From an uncultured Ventosimonas sp. (GTDB lineage Bacteria; Pseudomonadota; Gammaproteobacteria; Pseudomonadales; Pseudomonadaceae), in contig CALYQH010000116.1 in assembly GCA_945283395.1 (NCBI GenBank), positions 1 through 5,140 of the forward strand: a stretch of 5,140 bases of DNA, given 5' to 3'. The notes under the pieces are model-generated. The model did not search any database. It was not told the DNA's origin and worked only from the letters and a program-made list of their open reading frames with translations. Both the position numbers and the translations under genes were made by a program. Shown piece after piece: positions 1 to 5,140 of this stretch (position 1 is the first letter of the stretch; the number at the start of each line of letters is the position of its first letter).

Positions 1-2
1 AG

Positions 3-332
3 CATCTATACAAAGTAGAACTTGTAGTAGGTAAAACTATCGAAGTAGATTCATGTAATCAATATATGATAGGTGGTTTGGTTGATAAAAAAACACTAGA
101 AGGTTACGGCTATGATTATTTTGAAGTAGAACAAGTTGGAATGCCAGCTTCCACTATGATGGCTTGTCCTGATGAAAAGAAACATCAAGCCTTTGTTAAA
201 ATGACAGCTCAAACCATTACTAGTTATAATAGTAAATTACCTATTGTTGTTTATGCGCCTAAGGATGTTGAGGTACATTATCGTATATGGTCTACTTCTG
301 AAGAATCAACTCTTGCCGAAGAAGCAAAATAA
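3..332 (+). CDS. eco: Ecotin, periplasmic serine protease inhibitor (5' end missing)
   Basis: Ecotin is a periplasmic dimer that inhibits trypsin-fold serine proteases such as trypsin, chymotrypsin and elastase, protecting the cell from host or competitor enzymes. The frame is open from base 3, so the gene starts upstream of the window; the ATG at 66 is internal and is not the start. The visible 109 residues align by eye along their length with E. coli ecotin: KVELVVGKTIEVD, then KKTLEGYGYDY, the reactive loop STMMACP, and YNSKLPIVVYAP near the C-terminus. Counting from base 3, Cys18 and Cys55 are 37 residues apart, the same as the Cys50-Cys87 disulfide of E. coli ecotin. Met52 matches the P1 methionine (Met84). 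An extra Ser precedes the first Cys (VDSCN against VDCN). The signal peptide and N-terminal strand lie outside the window. A hairpin terminator follows 17 bases after the stop, so ecotin ends its own transcript. The family call is very secure. Confidence 0.96.
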   Translation, partial: HLYKVELVVGKTIEVDSCNQYMIGGLVDKKTLEGYGYDYFEVEQVGMPASTMMACPDEKKHQAFVKMTAQTITSYNSKLPIVVYAPKDVEVHYRIWSTSEESTLAEEAK

Positions 333-349
333 CTATTAAGCTATAACTT

Positions 350-390
350 TTACATAAAGCCTTCTTGGGGAAGGCTTTATGTAATTTATT
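350..390 (+). terminator. Rho-independent terminator of ecotin
   Basis: A perfect 14-bp stem joins 350-363 to 371-384 around a 7-base loop (CTTGGGG), with a GC-containing core AAGCCTT/AAGGCTT. It is followed by the T-rich stretch 385-390 (TTTATT). The opposite side also has T-rich complement, so it could work in both directions, but no minus-strand gene ends here. It separates ecotin from the EAL gene. Confidence 0.85.
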
Positions 391-432
391 AATCTAACTC
401 ATTTGAATTAACTAACTTATACTTTTAACTAA

Positions 433-469
433 TTGACCTTAACCTATGAATAACGACAATAGATATAAT
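433..469 (+). promoter_or_regulatory. Possible promoter of the EAL gene
   Basis: A perfect TATAAT lies at 464-469, 33 bases before the EAL start codon. The best -35-like hexamer, TTGACC at 433-438, is 25 bases away, too far for a standard sigma70 pair. At 17-bp spacing the -35 position reads AACCTA, which is poor. Either this is a weak or activator-dependent promoter, or the TTGACC pairs with a poor -10 near 456 (ACAATA). A promoter is expected here because a terminator lies just upstream. Confidence 0.35.
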
Positions 470-502
470 CACTTTAGATAAAGATGAAAATCTACTTAAC
501 CA

Positions 503-2041
503 ATGAAATTATCAAGAAACAAGCTTATTTTTATAAGAAATATTGTTCCCTTATTTGTTGCTTTCACTATCTGTATAATAGGTTATATTGGGATTTATTT
601 TTATTCTGTTCAATCTGGTAGAAATCTTAATAAAGATACAAGCCAACATGTTACTAATAAATTAGATAGTTTACTGTCTTCTTTGAAAACATCTATTAAT
701 ATCATTAGTTCTTTATCTCAAATAGATTGTCAACAAGGTAGAACTATTTTTGATAAAATCATAACGTCTAATTCTTTCATAACTTCCATCGAACTCATTA
801 AAGATGGCCAATTATATTGTGCCTCTCATAATATTTCTCTGAAAGCAAAAGATTATCGCCAATATCTTGCTAAACCCTCTTTTATTTTTGGCAAAACCAC
901 GGCCTTACTAGTACATAATCCACCCAATAATTCTAATCTAGTACTTATTAAGCTAGACAATAAAGTTTTACTACAGCTACTGCAACCACGAATACCTACT
1001 CAAGTGATAACATTAGAATTAGATAATAACATTATTTCTTATAATGGCTTAACTAATCAAAATACTCACTTTTATAATGCTATTTCCGTCACTTCTACCC
1101 AATCTTTCCCTTATAGACTGACGGTGGCTTTTACTAATCCAACTAATTTAGAAATATTACTCTCTTATCATGGTGTGGTATTTCTTGTTATCTTTTTTCT
1201 TGCTTTAATTTTTTATATTATTAGTCGTTTGATAATTGAAAATTTTAGTGGCACATATTTTGAGTTAGACAGAGCGATACGTAATAAAGAAATCAAAACT
1301 TATGTACAACCTGTTTATAGTGCCAAAGAACGCGCTATAATTGGGGTAGAAATTTTAACTTATTGGCATCATCCTATAGCAGGTATTATTCCACCCAATA
1401 TATTTATTCCAATTGCCGAACAAATAGGTTTAATTATACCTATGACTCAGTTAATCTTTAAACAAGTAGGTAGAGCCTTTGCACCTTATGTTGAGTCTTT
1501 AAATGCTCCTTTTAGTATAGGATTTAATATTTCACGAGTTCATTGTCAAAATCTTAAACTTATTGATGATTGTAAAAAGTTTTTTAAATATTTAGGCGGC
1601 GACAACATTACCCTCATTATTGAAATTACAGAACGAGAATTAATAGAGGTATCGAATATTACAAAAACTCTTTTTAAAGAATTGCATAAGCTTAATATTA
1701 AAATAGCTTTAGATGATTTTGGTGTTGGTAATTCAAACTTATCTTACCTTTACGATTTTGCCGTAGACTATCTTAAAATTGACAGAAGTTTTATATCACG
1801 TTTTGGTACAGATGCATTATCCAAAAATATTTTAGACTCCATTATAGAAATTGCTCAAAATTGCCATTTAGAGTCTTGTGCTGAAGGTATAGAATCAGAG
1901 TTCCAAGCAGGCTATTTAACTAAAAAAGGAGTTGATTATTTGCAAGGTTATTATTTTAGTAAGCCCCTTTTAGTCCAAGATTTTATCAAAAGTGAGGACT
2001 TTAAAAGATTACTGAATTTATCAGATAAAAAAACAAATTAA
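503..2041 (+). CDS. Inner-membrane c-di-GMP phosphodiesterase, CSS-motif-like sensor plus EAL domain
   Basis: EAL enzymes hydrolyse cyclic di-GMP to pGpG, lowering this signal and favouring motility over biofilm. The 512 residues show a membrane helix at about 12-35, a periplasmic segment at 36-222, a second helix at about 223-243, and a cytoplasmic EAL domain from about 253 to 500. Periplasmic Cys76 and Cys106 (YCAS) sit as in CSS-motif PDEs (the PdeC type), where a Dsb-made disulfide restrains activity and its reduction activates the enzyme; here the motif is CAS rather than CSS. Catalytic and metal residues are present: E283, N342, E374/E377 (EITE), D404-D405 (DDFG), K425/D427 (LKIDRSF), E461 (AEGIE) and Q481 (QGY, then SKP). 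The Arg of the ExLxR signature is replaced by Tyr287 (EILTYWHHP). No GGDEF domain is present. An in-frame TAA at 497-499 fixes ATG 503 as the start, although the Shine-Dalgarno is poor. Family certain; activity likely but not assured because of Tyr287. Confidence 0.93.
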   Translation: MKLSRNKLIFIRNIVPLFVAFTICIIGYIGIYFYSVQSGRNLNKDTSQHVTNKLDSLLSSLKTSINIISSLSQIDCQQGRTIFDKIITSNSFITSIELIKDGQLYCASHNISLKAKDYRQYLAKPSFIFGKTTALLVHNPPNNSNLVLIKLDNKVLLQLLQPRIPTQVITLELDNNIISYNGLTNQNTHFYNAISVTSTQSFPYRLTVAFTNPTNLEILLSYHGVVFLVIFFLALIFYIISRLIIENFSGTYFELDRAIRNKEIKTYVQPVYSAKERAIIGVEILTYWHHPIAGIIPPNIFIPIAEQIGLIIPMTQLIFKQVGRAFAPYVESLNAPFSIGFNISRVHCQNLKLIDDCKKFFKYLGGDNITLIIEITERELIEVSNITKTLFKELHKLNIKIALDDFGVGNSNLSYLYDFAVDYLKIDRSFISRFGTDALSKNILDSIIEIAQNCHLESCAEGIESEFQAGYLTKKGVDYLQGYYFSKPLLVQDFIKSEDFKRLLNLSDKKTN

Positions 2042-2070
2042 TTATATTTATTTTATTGTTTTAATTATAG

Positions 2071-2113
2071 ATATATTAAGAATATATTGATTCCTGACTT
2101 TTTTATATATTAT
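2071..2113 (+). promoter_or_regulatory. Possible promoter and operator of the S24 repressor gene
   Basis: The 113-base spacer upstream of the repressor is almost entirely A and T. A 7-bp inverted repeat, ATATATT-AAG-AATATAT, spans 2071-2087 and could be an autoregulatory operator. It touches a -35-like TTGATT (2087-2092), followed 15 bases later by TATTAT (2108-2113). The spacing is short, and AT-rich DNA produces such patterns by chance, so this is weak evidence. No clear terminator for the EAL gene is visible, so read-through is possible. Confidence 0.25.
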
Positions 2114-2154
2114 TATAGAAAAAGCTATATATTAATATTGTATGAGGAGACTTT

Positions 2155-2907
2155 ATGGAGCTTAAAGACCGTATTAAACAAGCTCGCAAACATGCTAGAC
2201 TAACTCAAAAAGAATTATCTAAAAAAATAGGTATAACACAACCATCTTTATCTGAATTAGAAACTGGTAAATCTCTTTCAACCTCATATATAGCTTCTAT
2301 TGCTCGAGCATGTGGTGTAGATCCTTTTTGGTTAGAGTCTGGTCAAAGTAAGATAACAAGTAATGCTGTTTCATCTCAAATAAAAGAAGAAAGTGCTTAC
2401 TATCAAGTTGAAGAAACGAATCCTATGTTACTTACTCATCCTGACATGCTGGCTATTACTACTTGGGATGATTCGACCCCCATTGCAGAAGATGAAACAG
2501 AGGTCCCTTTTTTGAGGGAGATTGAGTTAGCCGCTGGTTCAGGTAAATATGCAATAGAAGAAAGCTATACTAGAACAAAACTACGTTTTGGTAGAAATAC
2601 CTTACGTAATAGAGGAATTGATCCTGCGAATATTGTCTGCGTAACGGTTAAAGGCAATAGTATGGAACCAGTTATTTTAGATGGTGCTACCGTGGGAGTA
2701 GATACAGCTAACACTACTATTGTAGATGGCAAAATTTATGCTATAGCTATTGATAACGAGCTACTACGGGTTAAATTATTGTATCGCCTACCGAACGGCC
2801 AAGTACGTATACGCTCTTATAATAGAGATGAATATGAAGATGAAATATGTAATATTGAAGATATTAGAGTAATAGGCAAAGTCTTCTGGTACTCTGTACT
2901 ACTTTAA
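2155..2907 (+). CDS. XRE-family HTH repressor with S24 (LexA/CI-like) self-cleavage domain
   Basis: This is a transcriptional repressor of the lambda CI / LexA type. It binds DNA through the N-terminal domain, dimerises through the C-terminal domain, and cuts itself when RecA is activated by DNA damage. In the sequence, an HTH_3/XRE domain covers about residues 5-60, with a helix-turn-helix at about 17-39 (TQKELSKKIG, then TQPSLSELETGK). A linker of about 65-115 follows. The probable cleavage site is Ala127-Gly128 (ELAAGSG), and the peptidase S24 dyad is Ser169 (KGNSMEP) and Lys207 (LLRVKLL). All self-cleavage residues are intact. The start is fixed by a strong Shine-Dalgarno GAGGAGA (2144-2150), 4 bases before the ATG. 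At 250 residues it has the usual length for phage or pyocin-type repressors. No integrase, Cro or structural phage gene is in view, so it is either a prophage remnant or a domesticated regulator. The 110-residue gene downstream, with an operator-like promoter, is the natural candidate target. Confidence 0.92.
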   Translation: MELKDRIKQARKHARLTQKELSKKIGITQPSLSELETGKSLSTSYIASIARACGVDPFWLESGQSKITSNAVSSQIKEESAYYQVEETNPMLLTHPDMLAITTWDDSTPIAEDETEVPFLREIELAAGSGKYAIEESYTRTKLRFGRNTLRNRGIDPANIVCVTVKGNSMEPVILDGATVGVDTANTTIVDGKIYAIAIDNELLRVKLLYRLPNGQVRIRSYNRDEYEDEICNIEDIRVIGKVFWYSVLL

Positions 2908-2970
2908 TACTTATTGAGATTTTTGTAGTTATATTAAGTTCGTTTTTAAATAATTATAAGCTCGACACAA

Positions 2971-3013
2971 TATATAGGTATTCCTATTTACATTATTTCT
3001 TTTTACCTATATA
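2971..3013 (+). repeat. 10-bp inverted repeat over the promoter of the 110-residue gene
   Basis: TATATAGGTA (2971-2980) is the exact reverse complement of TACCTATATA (3004-3013), with 23 bases between. The left arm ends 6 bases before the -35 box and the right arm overlaps the -10 box. The left arm also belongs to a shorter palindrome, ATAGG-TATT-CCTAT (2974-2987). A third ATAGGT lies at 3039-3044 over the ribosome binding site. This layout suits a repressor operator; the bound protein is not known, and the S24 repressor just upstream is inferred. Confidence 0.5.
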
Positions 3014-3015
3014 AT
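2987..3015 (+). promoter_or_regulatory. Sigma70-type promoter of the 110-residue gene
   Basis: TTTACA (2987-2992) and TATAAT (3010-3015) are 17 bases apart. This gives a -35 one base from consensus, a perfect -10 and ideal spacing. Transcription would begin near 3022, about 25 bases before the ATG at 3048. It is the best promoter in the window, and an operator-like inverted repeat brackets it. Confidence 0.65.
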
Positions 3016-3047
3016 GAAAATATATAATTAAAGTTAGAATAGGTTTT

Positions 3048-3380
3048 ATGCCTAGTCAATATGTTAATCCCATCTTTGTTAAAGAGTATGATGAATATTC
3101 AATGTGTGATTTAACTCAACAAGTTAATGAGTTGTTACAGCTAGGTTATTGTTCATTAATTAACACCAAAGATTATCAACTTGAGGCAGCTGCAAGTGCT
3201 GTTAATGGGCTAATAGGTGAAAATGAAACTGCTGACATTTACCTTTATGCGGCAATTGAAAGAAATGATTGGCATACTGTTACTACTATTTATAAAAATG
3301 TATTTCGCCCCCATCTTTATGAACATGCGAAAAAATTTGTCATTCACGCACTTAGTAACGCTTCTAAAGATATTTACTAA
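3048..3380 (+). CDS. Unrecognised 110-residue acidic protein
   Basis: I do not recognise this family. The protein has no signal peptide or membrane segment, so it is probably cytoplasmic. Its composition suggests mostly helices: one amphipathic stretch at about 20-33 (CDLTQQVNELLQLG), another at about 44-56 rich in Ala, and a C-terminal helical part at about 89-106. There are two cysteines (20 and 35) and no recognisable catalytic motif. The N-terminal half is acidic, while the C-terminal half carries several His and Lys. It is supported as a real gene by a near-consensus promoter, a short Shine-Dalgarno-like AGG at 3041-3043 and a non-repetitive protein-like composition; an overlapping reading frame at 3217-3405 is a shadow. 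It lies 140 bases after the S24 repressor in the same direction but has its own promoter. A small protein under repressor control (an SOS-induced or phage-derived accessory protein, for instance) is a reasonable inference, nothing more. Confidence 0.7.
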   Translation: MPSQYVNPIFVKEYDEYSMCDLTQQVNELLQLGYCSLINTKDYQLEAAASAVNGLIGENETADIYLYAAIERNDWHTVTTIYKNVFRPHLYEHAKKFVIHALSNASKDIY

Positions 3381-3549
3381 CATAAATTTATTTATAGAAA
3401 TATGATCTTTTTATAGTTGAATTAAGTTAGATCGTGAAATTTTTAACATCCATACTAAAAATCAGAGAAAATAACTTTATTCACAATAATGTATTTATTA
3501 TTAGAACATTCAACTGAGTGTATTATGTCATTAAAACAGATAGCAAAAC

Positions 3550-3578
3550 TAACTGATTATCCTTTATACAATCAGTTA
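3550..3578 (-). terminator. Possible terminator of the minus-strand membrane gene
   Basis: TAACTGATT (3550-3558) and AATCAGTTA (3570-3578) are perfect 9-bp arms around an 11-base loop. Read on the minus strand, the hairpin lies about 50 bases after the membrane-protein stop and is followed by GTTTTGC, a short T run. The stem is AT-rich and the T tract weak, so it may be a modest terminator or only a chance hairpin. No better terminator is visible between the convergent genes (3381-3626). Confidence 0.35.
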
Positions 3579-3626
3579 CTATACATAACAGATTCATTTA
3601 TATTGGCTAACCATAGATGTACACTC

Positions 3627-4037
3627 TTATTTAATACGTAAAATCAACCAAAACCGCCAAAATAGACATAAGCATAGAGTAGTAAAGGCAGTTACTATTA
3701 AAATAACGGGTATAAAATGCGCTTTAATCTGTAGCAGAAAACAATAACCAAATTCTAATAAAACTGCTATTATTACTGTAGCCAATAAAAATAATAGAAC
3801 TGGAAGTCTATCAAACAAAGCCATGGCAAATCCCGTTAGAACAACTGGTAGGCCAGCTAATAGACATCCCACTGCACCGGCAATAAACGGAAGTAATAAT
3901 ATTGTTTGAAATATATCAACTAACTTCATTTTCCCTTGTATTACCTCTATGATTATACTGGGTATCATTAGTAATAAAGTGGCTAGTAGGCAACCAGCAA
4001 TGACAGTATAGGACGCCGCATAAAAATATCTTTTCAT
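3627..4037 (-). CDS. Small hydrophobic membrane protein, about four transmembrane helices
   Basis: I do not recognise a family. The 136 residues are dominated by hydrophobic stretches at about 8-33, 44-72, 78-104 and 108-134, which would give four inner-membrane helices with short loops. The only clearly polar loop is at about 34-42 (QGKMKLVD), and DRLP (76-79) separates helices 2 and 3. Cysteines at 16, 58, 99, 122 and 124 all lie in or next to helices, and no transporter or enzyme signature is visible. The start codon (complement of 4035-4037) has a Shine-Dalgarno AGGAAA (4047-4052) at fair spacing. A minus-strand TATAAT lies at 4067-4072 with no good -35. It is the only minus-strand gene here, convergent with the 110-residue gene and divergent from the secreted-protein pair, so it is probably a single-gene transcript. 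Its role is unknown. Confidence 0.75.
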   Translation of the reverse strand: MKRYFYAASYTVIAGCLLATLLLMIPSIIIEVIQGKMKLVDIFQTILLLPFIAGAVGCLLAGLPVVLTGFAMALFDRLPVLLFLLATVIIAVLLEFGYCFLLQIKAHFIPVILIVTAFTTLCLCLFWRFWLILRIK

Positions 4038-4316
4038 AGTAGTTTTTTTCCTAGTATTTAAGAAAAATTATAATATATAAGTAAAACAAATAAACTCCCT
4101 ATCTGAAATATTTATACTTTATGATTCTTTATAATTAGTTGTGTTTCTTATTATTTCAATTGTTAATCTAAAATCAGATAAAGATTTTATCAACCAATAC
4201 TTACAAGCAAAAATAACTTAAACATCATATTCAATGATTTAGTTAGTACGCTATTTATTTCCTTTAATTAGTTGATTTACACCATAGATTATTAACAGAT
4301 ATATGGCTTGATTAAA
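4038..4316. other. Divergent intergenic region
   Basis: These 279 bases lie between the starts of the minus-strand membrane gene and the first secreted-protein gene, and should hold promoters for both. On the minus strand, TATAAT (4067-4072) is the best element. On the plus side, TTGATT (4272-4277) and TTTACA (4276-4281) resemble -35 boxes, but no well-placed -10 follows. A weak 7-bp hairpin, TAAAATC/GATTTTA, spans 4169-4189. I see no RNA gene and no convincing open frame. Confidence 0.4.
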
Positions 4317-4951
4317 ATGATTAAAATAACTACCTTAACTTTAACGATAGCTACATTGTTTTTTACTCATATTGCCCATAGCGGCCCTTGCTACACGGAT
4401 GCGAGCTGTGACTTAAGTGATGAAGTGGTAATGGTTGTACCCAAAAAAATGGAGAAGGATTTTGTTTAGAGTTTTCTGATAAAGCACATAAAAAAACAAA
4501 CAAATGTTTTTTTCAGCCGCCATGTATTGCTGCTTCAAAATCAATTTACCAAAATAGCATAATACGTAATGAAGAATTTTCGGGCATTTACAATTTAAAT
4601 CTTGTTTATACTAGTAATGCTGAACCTTATATTTATAGTGTTCCTCATGAAAATCGGACGGATGAATATTATAATGGTTATCATAACCCTTACCATGGAT
4701 ATGATCAGCACAACACTATGTATAACCAAAATCAAAATATGGTTAATAACAATAACTCAAGCAACTCCAATTCCACACCTACTTCCCATTCTTATGAACC
4801 TGAGGATAGAACAGTTACCTTTGAAATAGATACTAATAATTTATCCCGACAAGACATCAATCAATCATCTTCCTCTTCTACAACATATTCTAGAAGTAGT
4901 GATAATCATACTAGCAATGGAGGAGGTAGAACTGTAACTTTCAAACGTTGA
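4317..4951 (+). pseudogene. Secreted Cys-containing, Asn/Ser-rich protein, frameshifted at an A7 run
   Basis: Two frames together make one protein. The first frame (4317-4469) gives 50 residues: a signal peptide (about 1-22, hydrophobic core LTLTIATLFF), then GPCYTD and a second Cys at 31, and a stop at 4467-4469. The other frame is open from 4424 to the stop at 4949-4951. The switch must fall in the overlap, which contains seven A at 4443-4449. One extra A would give PKKNGEGFCLEF and a 211-residue protein. That join matches the paralogue at 4998, where KQQGD occupies the place of KKNGE. In the restored protein, Cys are at 25, 31, 50, 64 and 70, a Tyr/His/Asn-rich stretch is at about 113-140, an Asn/Ser-rich linker at about 144-159, and RTVTF at 165-169 and 205-209. 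Export to the periplasm or beyond is likely. No lipobox is seen. No family is recognised, and no good Shine-Dalgarno precedes the ATG. It may be a pseudogene, a slippage-expressed or phase-variable gene, or a sequencing error. Confidence 0.7.
4808..4942 (+). repeat. RTVTF peptide repeated at two sites in the C-terminal region
   Basis: RTVTF is encoded at 4808-4822 (in DRTVTFEID) and again at 4928-4942 (in GGGRTVTFKR, next to the C-terminus), separated by a Ser/Asn-rich segment. Four of the five codons differ between the copies by synonymous changes, so the peptide has been kept while the DNA diverged. The short strand-like peptides joined by a flexible linker could be binding or assembly elements. 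Confidence 0.6.
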
Positions 4952-4997
4952 TATAATATGATCGTTATGAATTTTTAATATTAAATAGAGGTAAGAA

Positions 4998-5140
4998 ATG
5001 CATAGAATAACTAAGCTATCCTTCTTAACACTCATCATCCTACCTCAATTAGGTTATAGTAGTCCTTGCTATACAGATATAGGAGATTGTCCTAGTGGGC
5101 AACAAGTTATTACAGTTAAATCTAAACAACAAGGTGATAA
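4998..5140 (+). CDS. Second tandem secreted protein of the PCYTD family (3' end missing)
   Basis: The frame is open from the ATG to the edge of the window (47 full codons), so the gene continues outside. A good Shine-Dalgarno, AGAGG (4987-4991), stands 6 bases before the ATG. A signal peptide covers about residues 1-21 (hydrophobic core LSFLTLIILPQLG), and the mature part begins near SSPCYTD, with Cys24 and Cys31. It aligns with the upstream protein: shared ITxL near the start, the PCYTD block, a second Cys 6-7 residues later, and V, V, K and G at matching places afterwards. The gap to the previous stop is 46 bases with no visible terminator, so the two are probably co-transcribed duplicates. 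Function is unknown; the protein is exported and the cysteine pair could form a disulfide. Confidence 0.75.
   Translation, partial: MHRITKLSFLTLIILPQLGYSSPCYTDIGDCPSGQQVITVKSKQQGD

Noticed and set aside
66..332. ATG at 66 as the start of an 88-residue protein
   Set aside because: The frame is open back to base 3 and those codons match ecotin, including the first disulfide cysteine. The ATG is internal.
3217..3405. A 62-residue open frame inside and past the 110-residue gene
   Set aside because: It lies in another frame of a better-supported gene and its hydrophobic, Met/Ile-rich product looks like a shadow.
3404..3433. GATCT/AGATC hairpin after the 110-residue gene as a terminator
   Set aside because: Only 5 bp of stem with a 20-base loop and no good T tract.
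3525..3641. A 38-residue plus-strand open frame beginning MSLKQIAKLTDY
   Set aside because: It has no convincing Shine-Dalgarno, matches nothing I recognise, contains the candidate terminator hairpin and runs 15 bases into the convergent membrane gene. It could be the stub of a lost gene, but the support is too thin.
4443..4449. Classical -1 programmed ribosomal frameshift at the A run
   Set aside because: The codons read CCC AAA AAA ATG, so a -1 slip would place the P-site tRNA on CAA, not a standard X XXY YYZ heptamer, and no obvious strong stimulatory structure was found. Transcriptional slippage or mutation fits better, though this is not excluded.
4602..4829. A 75-residue hydrophobic open frame
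   Set aside because: It is the third frame of the secreted-protein region; its Ile/Met-rich content is what AT-rich DNA gives by chance, and the other frame aligns with the gene's logic.
4718..4951. A 77-residue gene starting at ATG 4718
   Set aside because: The same frame is open 294 bases further upstream and joins the signal-peptide frame at the A7 run. There is no ribosome binding site at 4718, and the product alone would be only a low-complexity tail.

Overview
The window is AT-rich (by eye roughly 30% GC). It reads like the chromosome of a low-GC gammaproteobacterium. The main evidence is a clear ecotin (a periplasmic protease inhibitor found mostly in gammaproteobacteria), an inner-membrane c-di-GMP phosphodiesterase of the CSS-EAL type, and an XRE/S24 repressor whose N-terminus resembles those of Pseudomonas-like bacteria. 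A host- or insect-gut-associated lineage would fit the low GC, but that is a guess and no species is assigned.

Layout, left to right. Bases 1-332 hold the 3' part of ecotin, closed by a strong hairpin terminator at 350-390. Bases 503-2041 encode a 512-residue two-helix membrane protein with a periplasmic cysteine-pair domain and a cytoplasmic EAL domain. Bases 2155-2907 encode a 250-residue self-cleaving repressor (HTH plus S24 peptidase) with no other phage gene in view. Next comes an unrecognised 110-residue acidic protein (3048-3380). It sits behind a near-consensus sigma70 promoter whose -35 and -10 boxes are bracketed by a 10-bp inverted repeat, which looks like an operator. On the minus strand, 3627-4037 encodes a 136-residue protein with about four membrane helices.

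The last 800 bases are the most unusual part. They hold two tandem paralogues of an unrecognised small secreted protein family (signal peptide, then PCYTD and a nearby second Cys). The first copy (4317-4951) is split by a frameshift at a run of seven A. Its second half is Tyr/His/Asn-rich, then Asn/Ser-rich, and carries an RTVTF peptide twice. The second copy starts at 4998 and runs off the window.

The genes do not form one pathway. Each has its own spacer, and only the two tandem secreted proteins look like an operon. A plausible but unproven link is that the S24 repressor controls the 110-residue gene downstream through the inverted repeat, so that the small gene would be induced by DNA damage.
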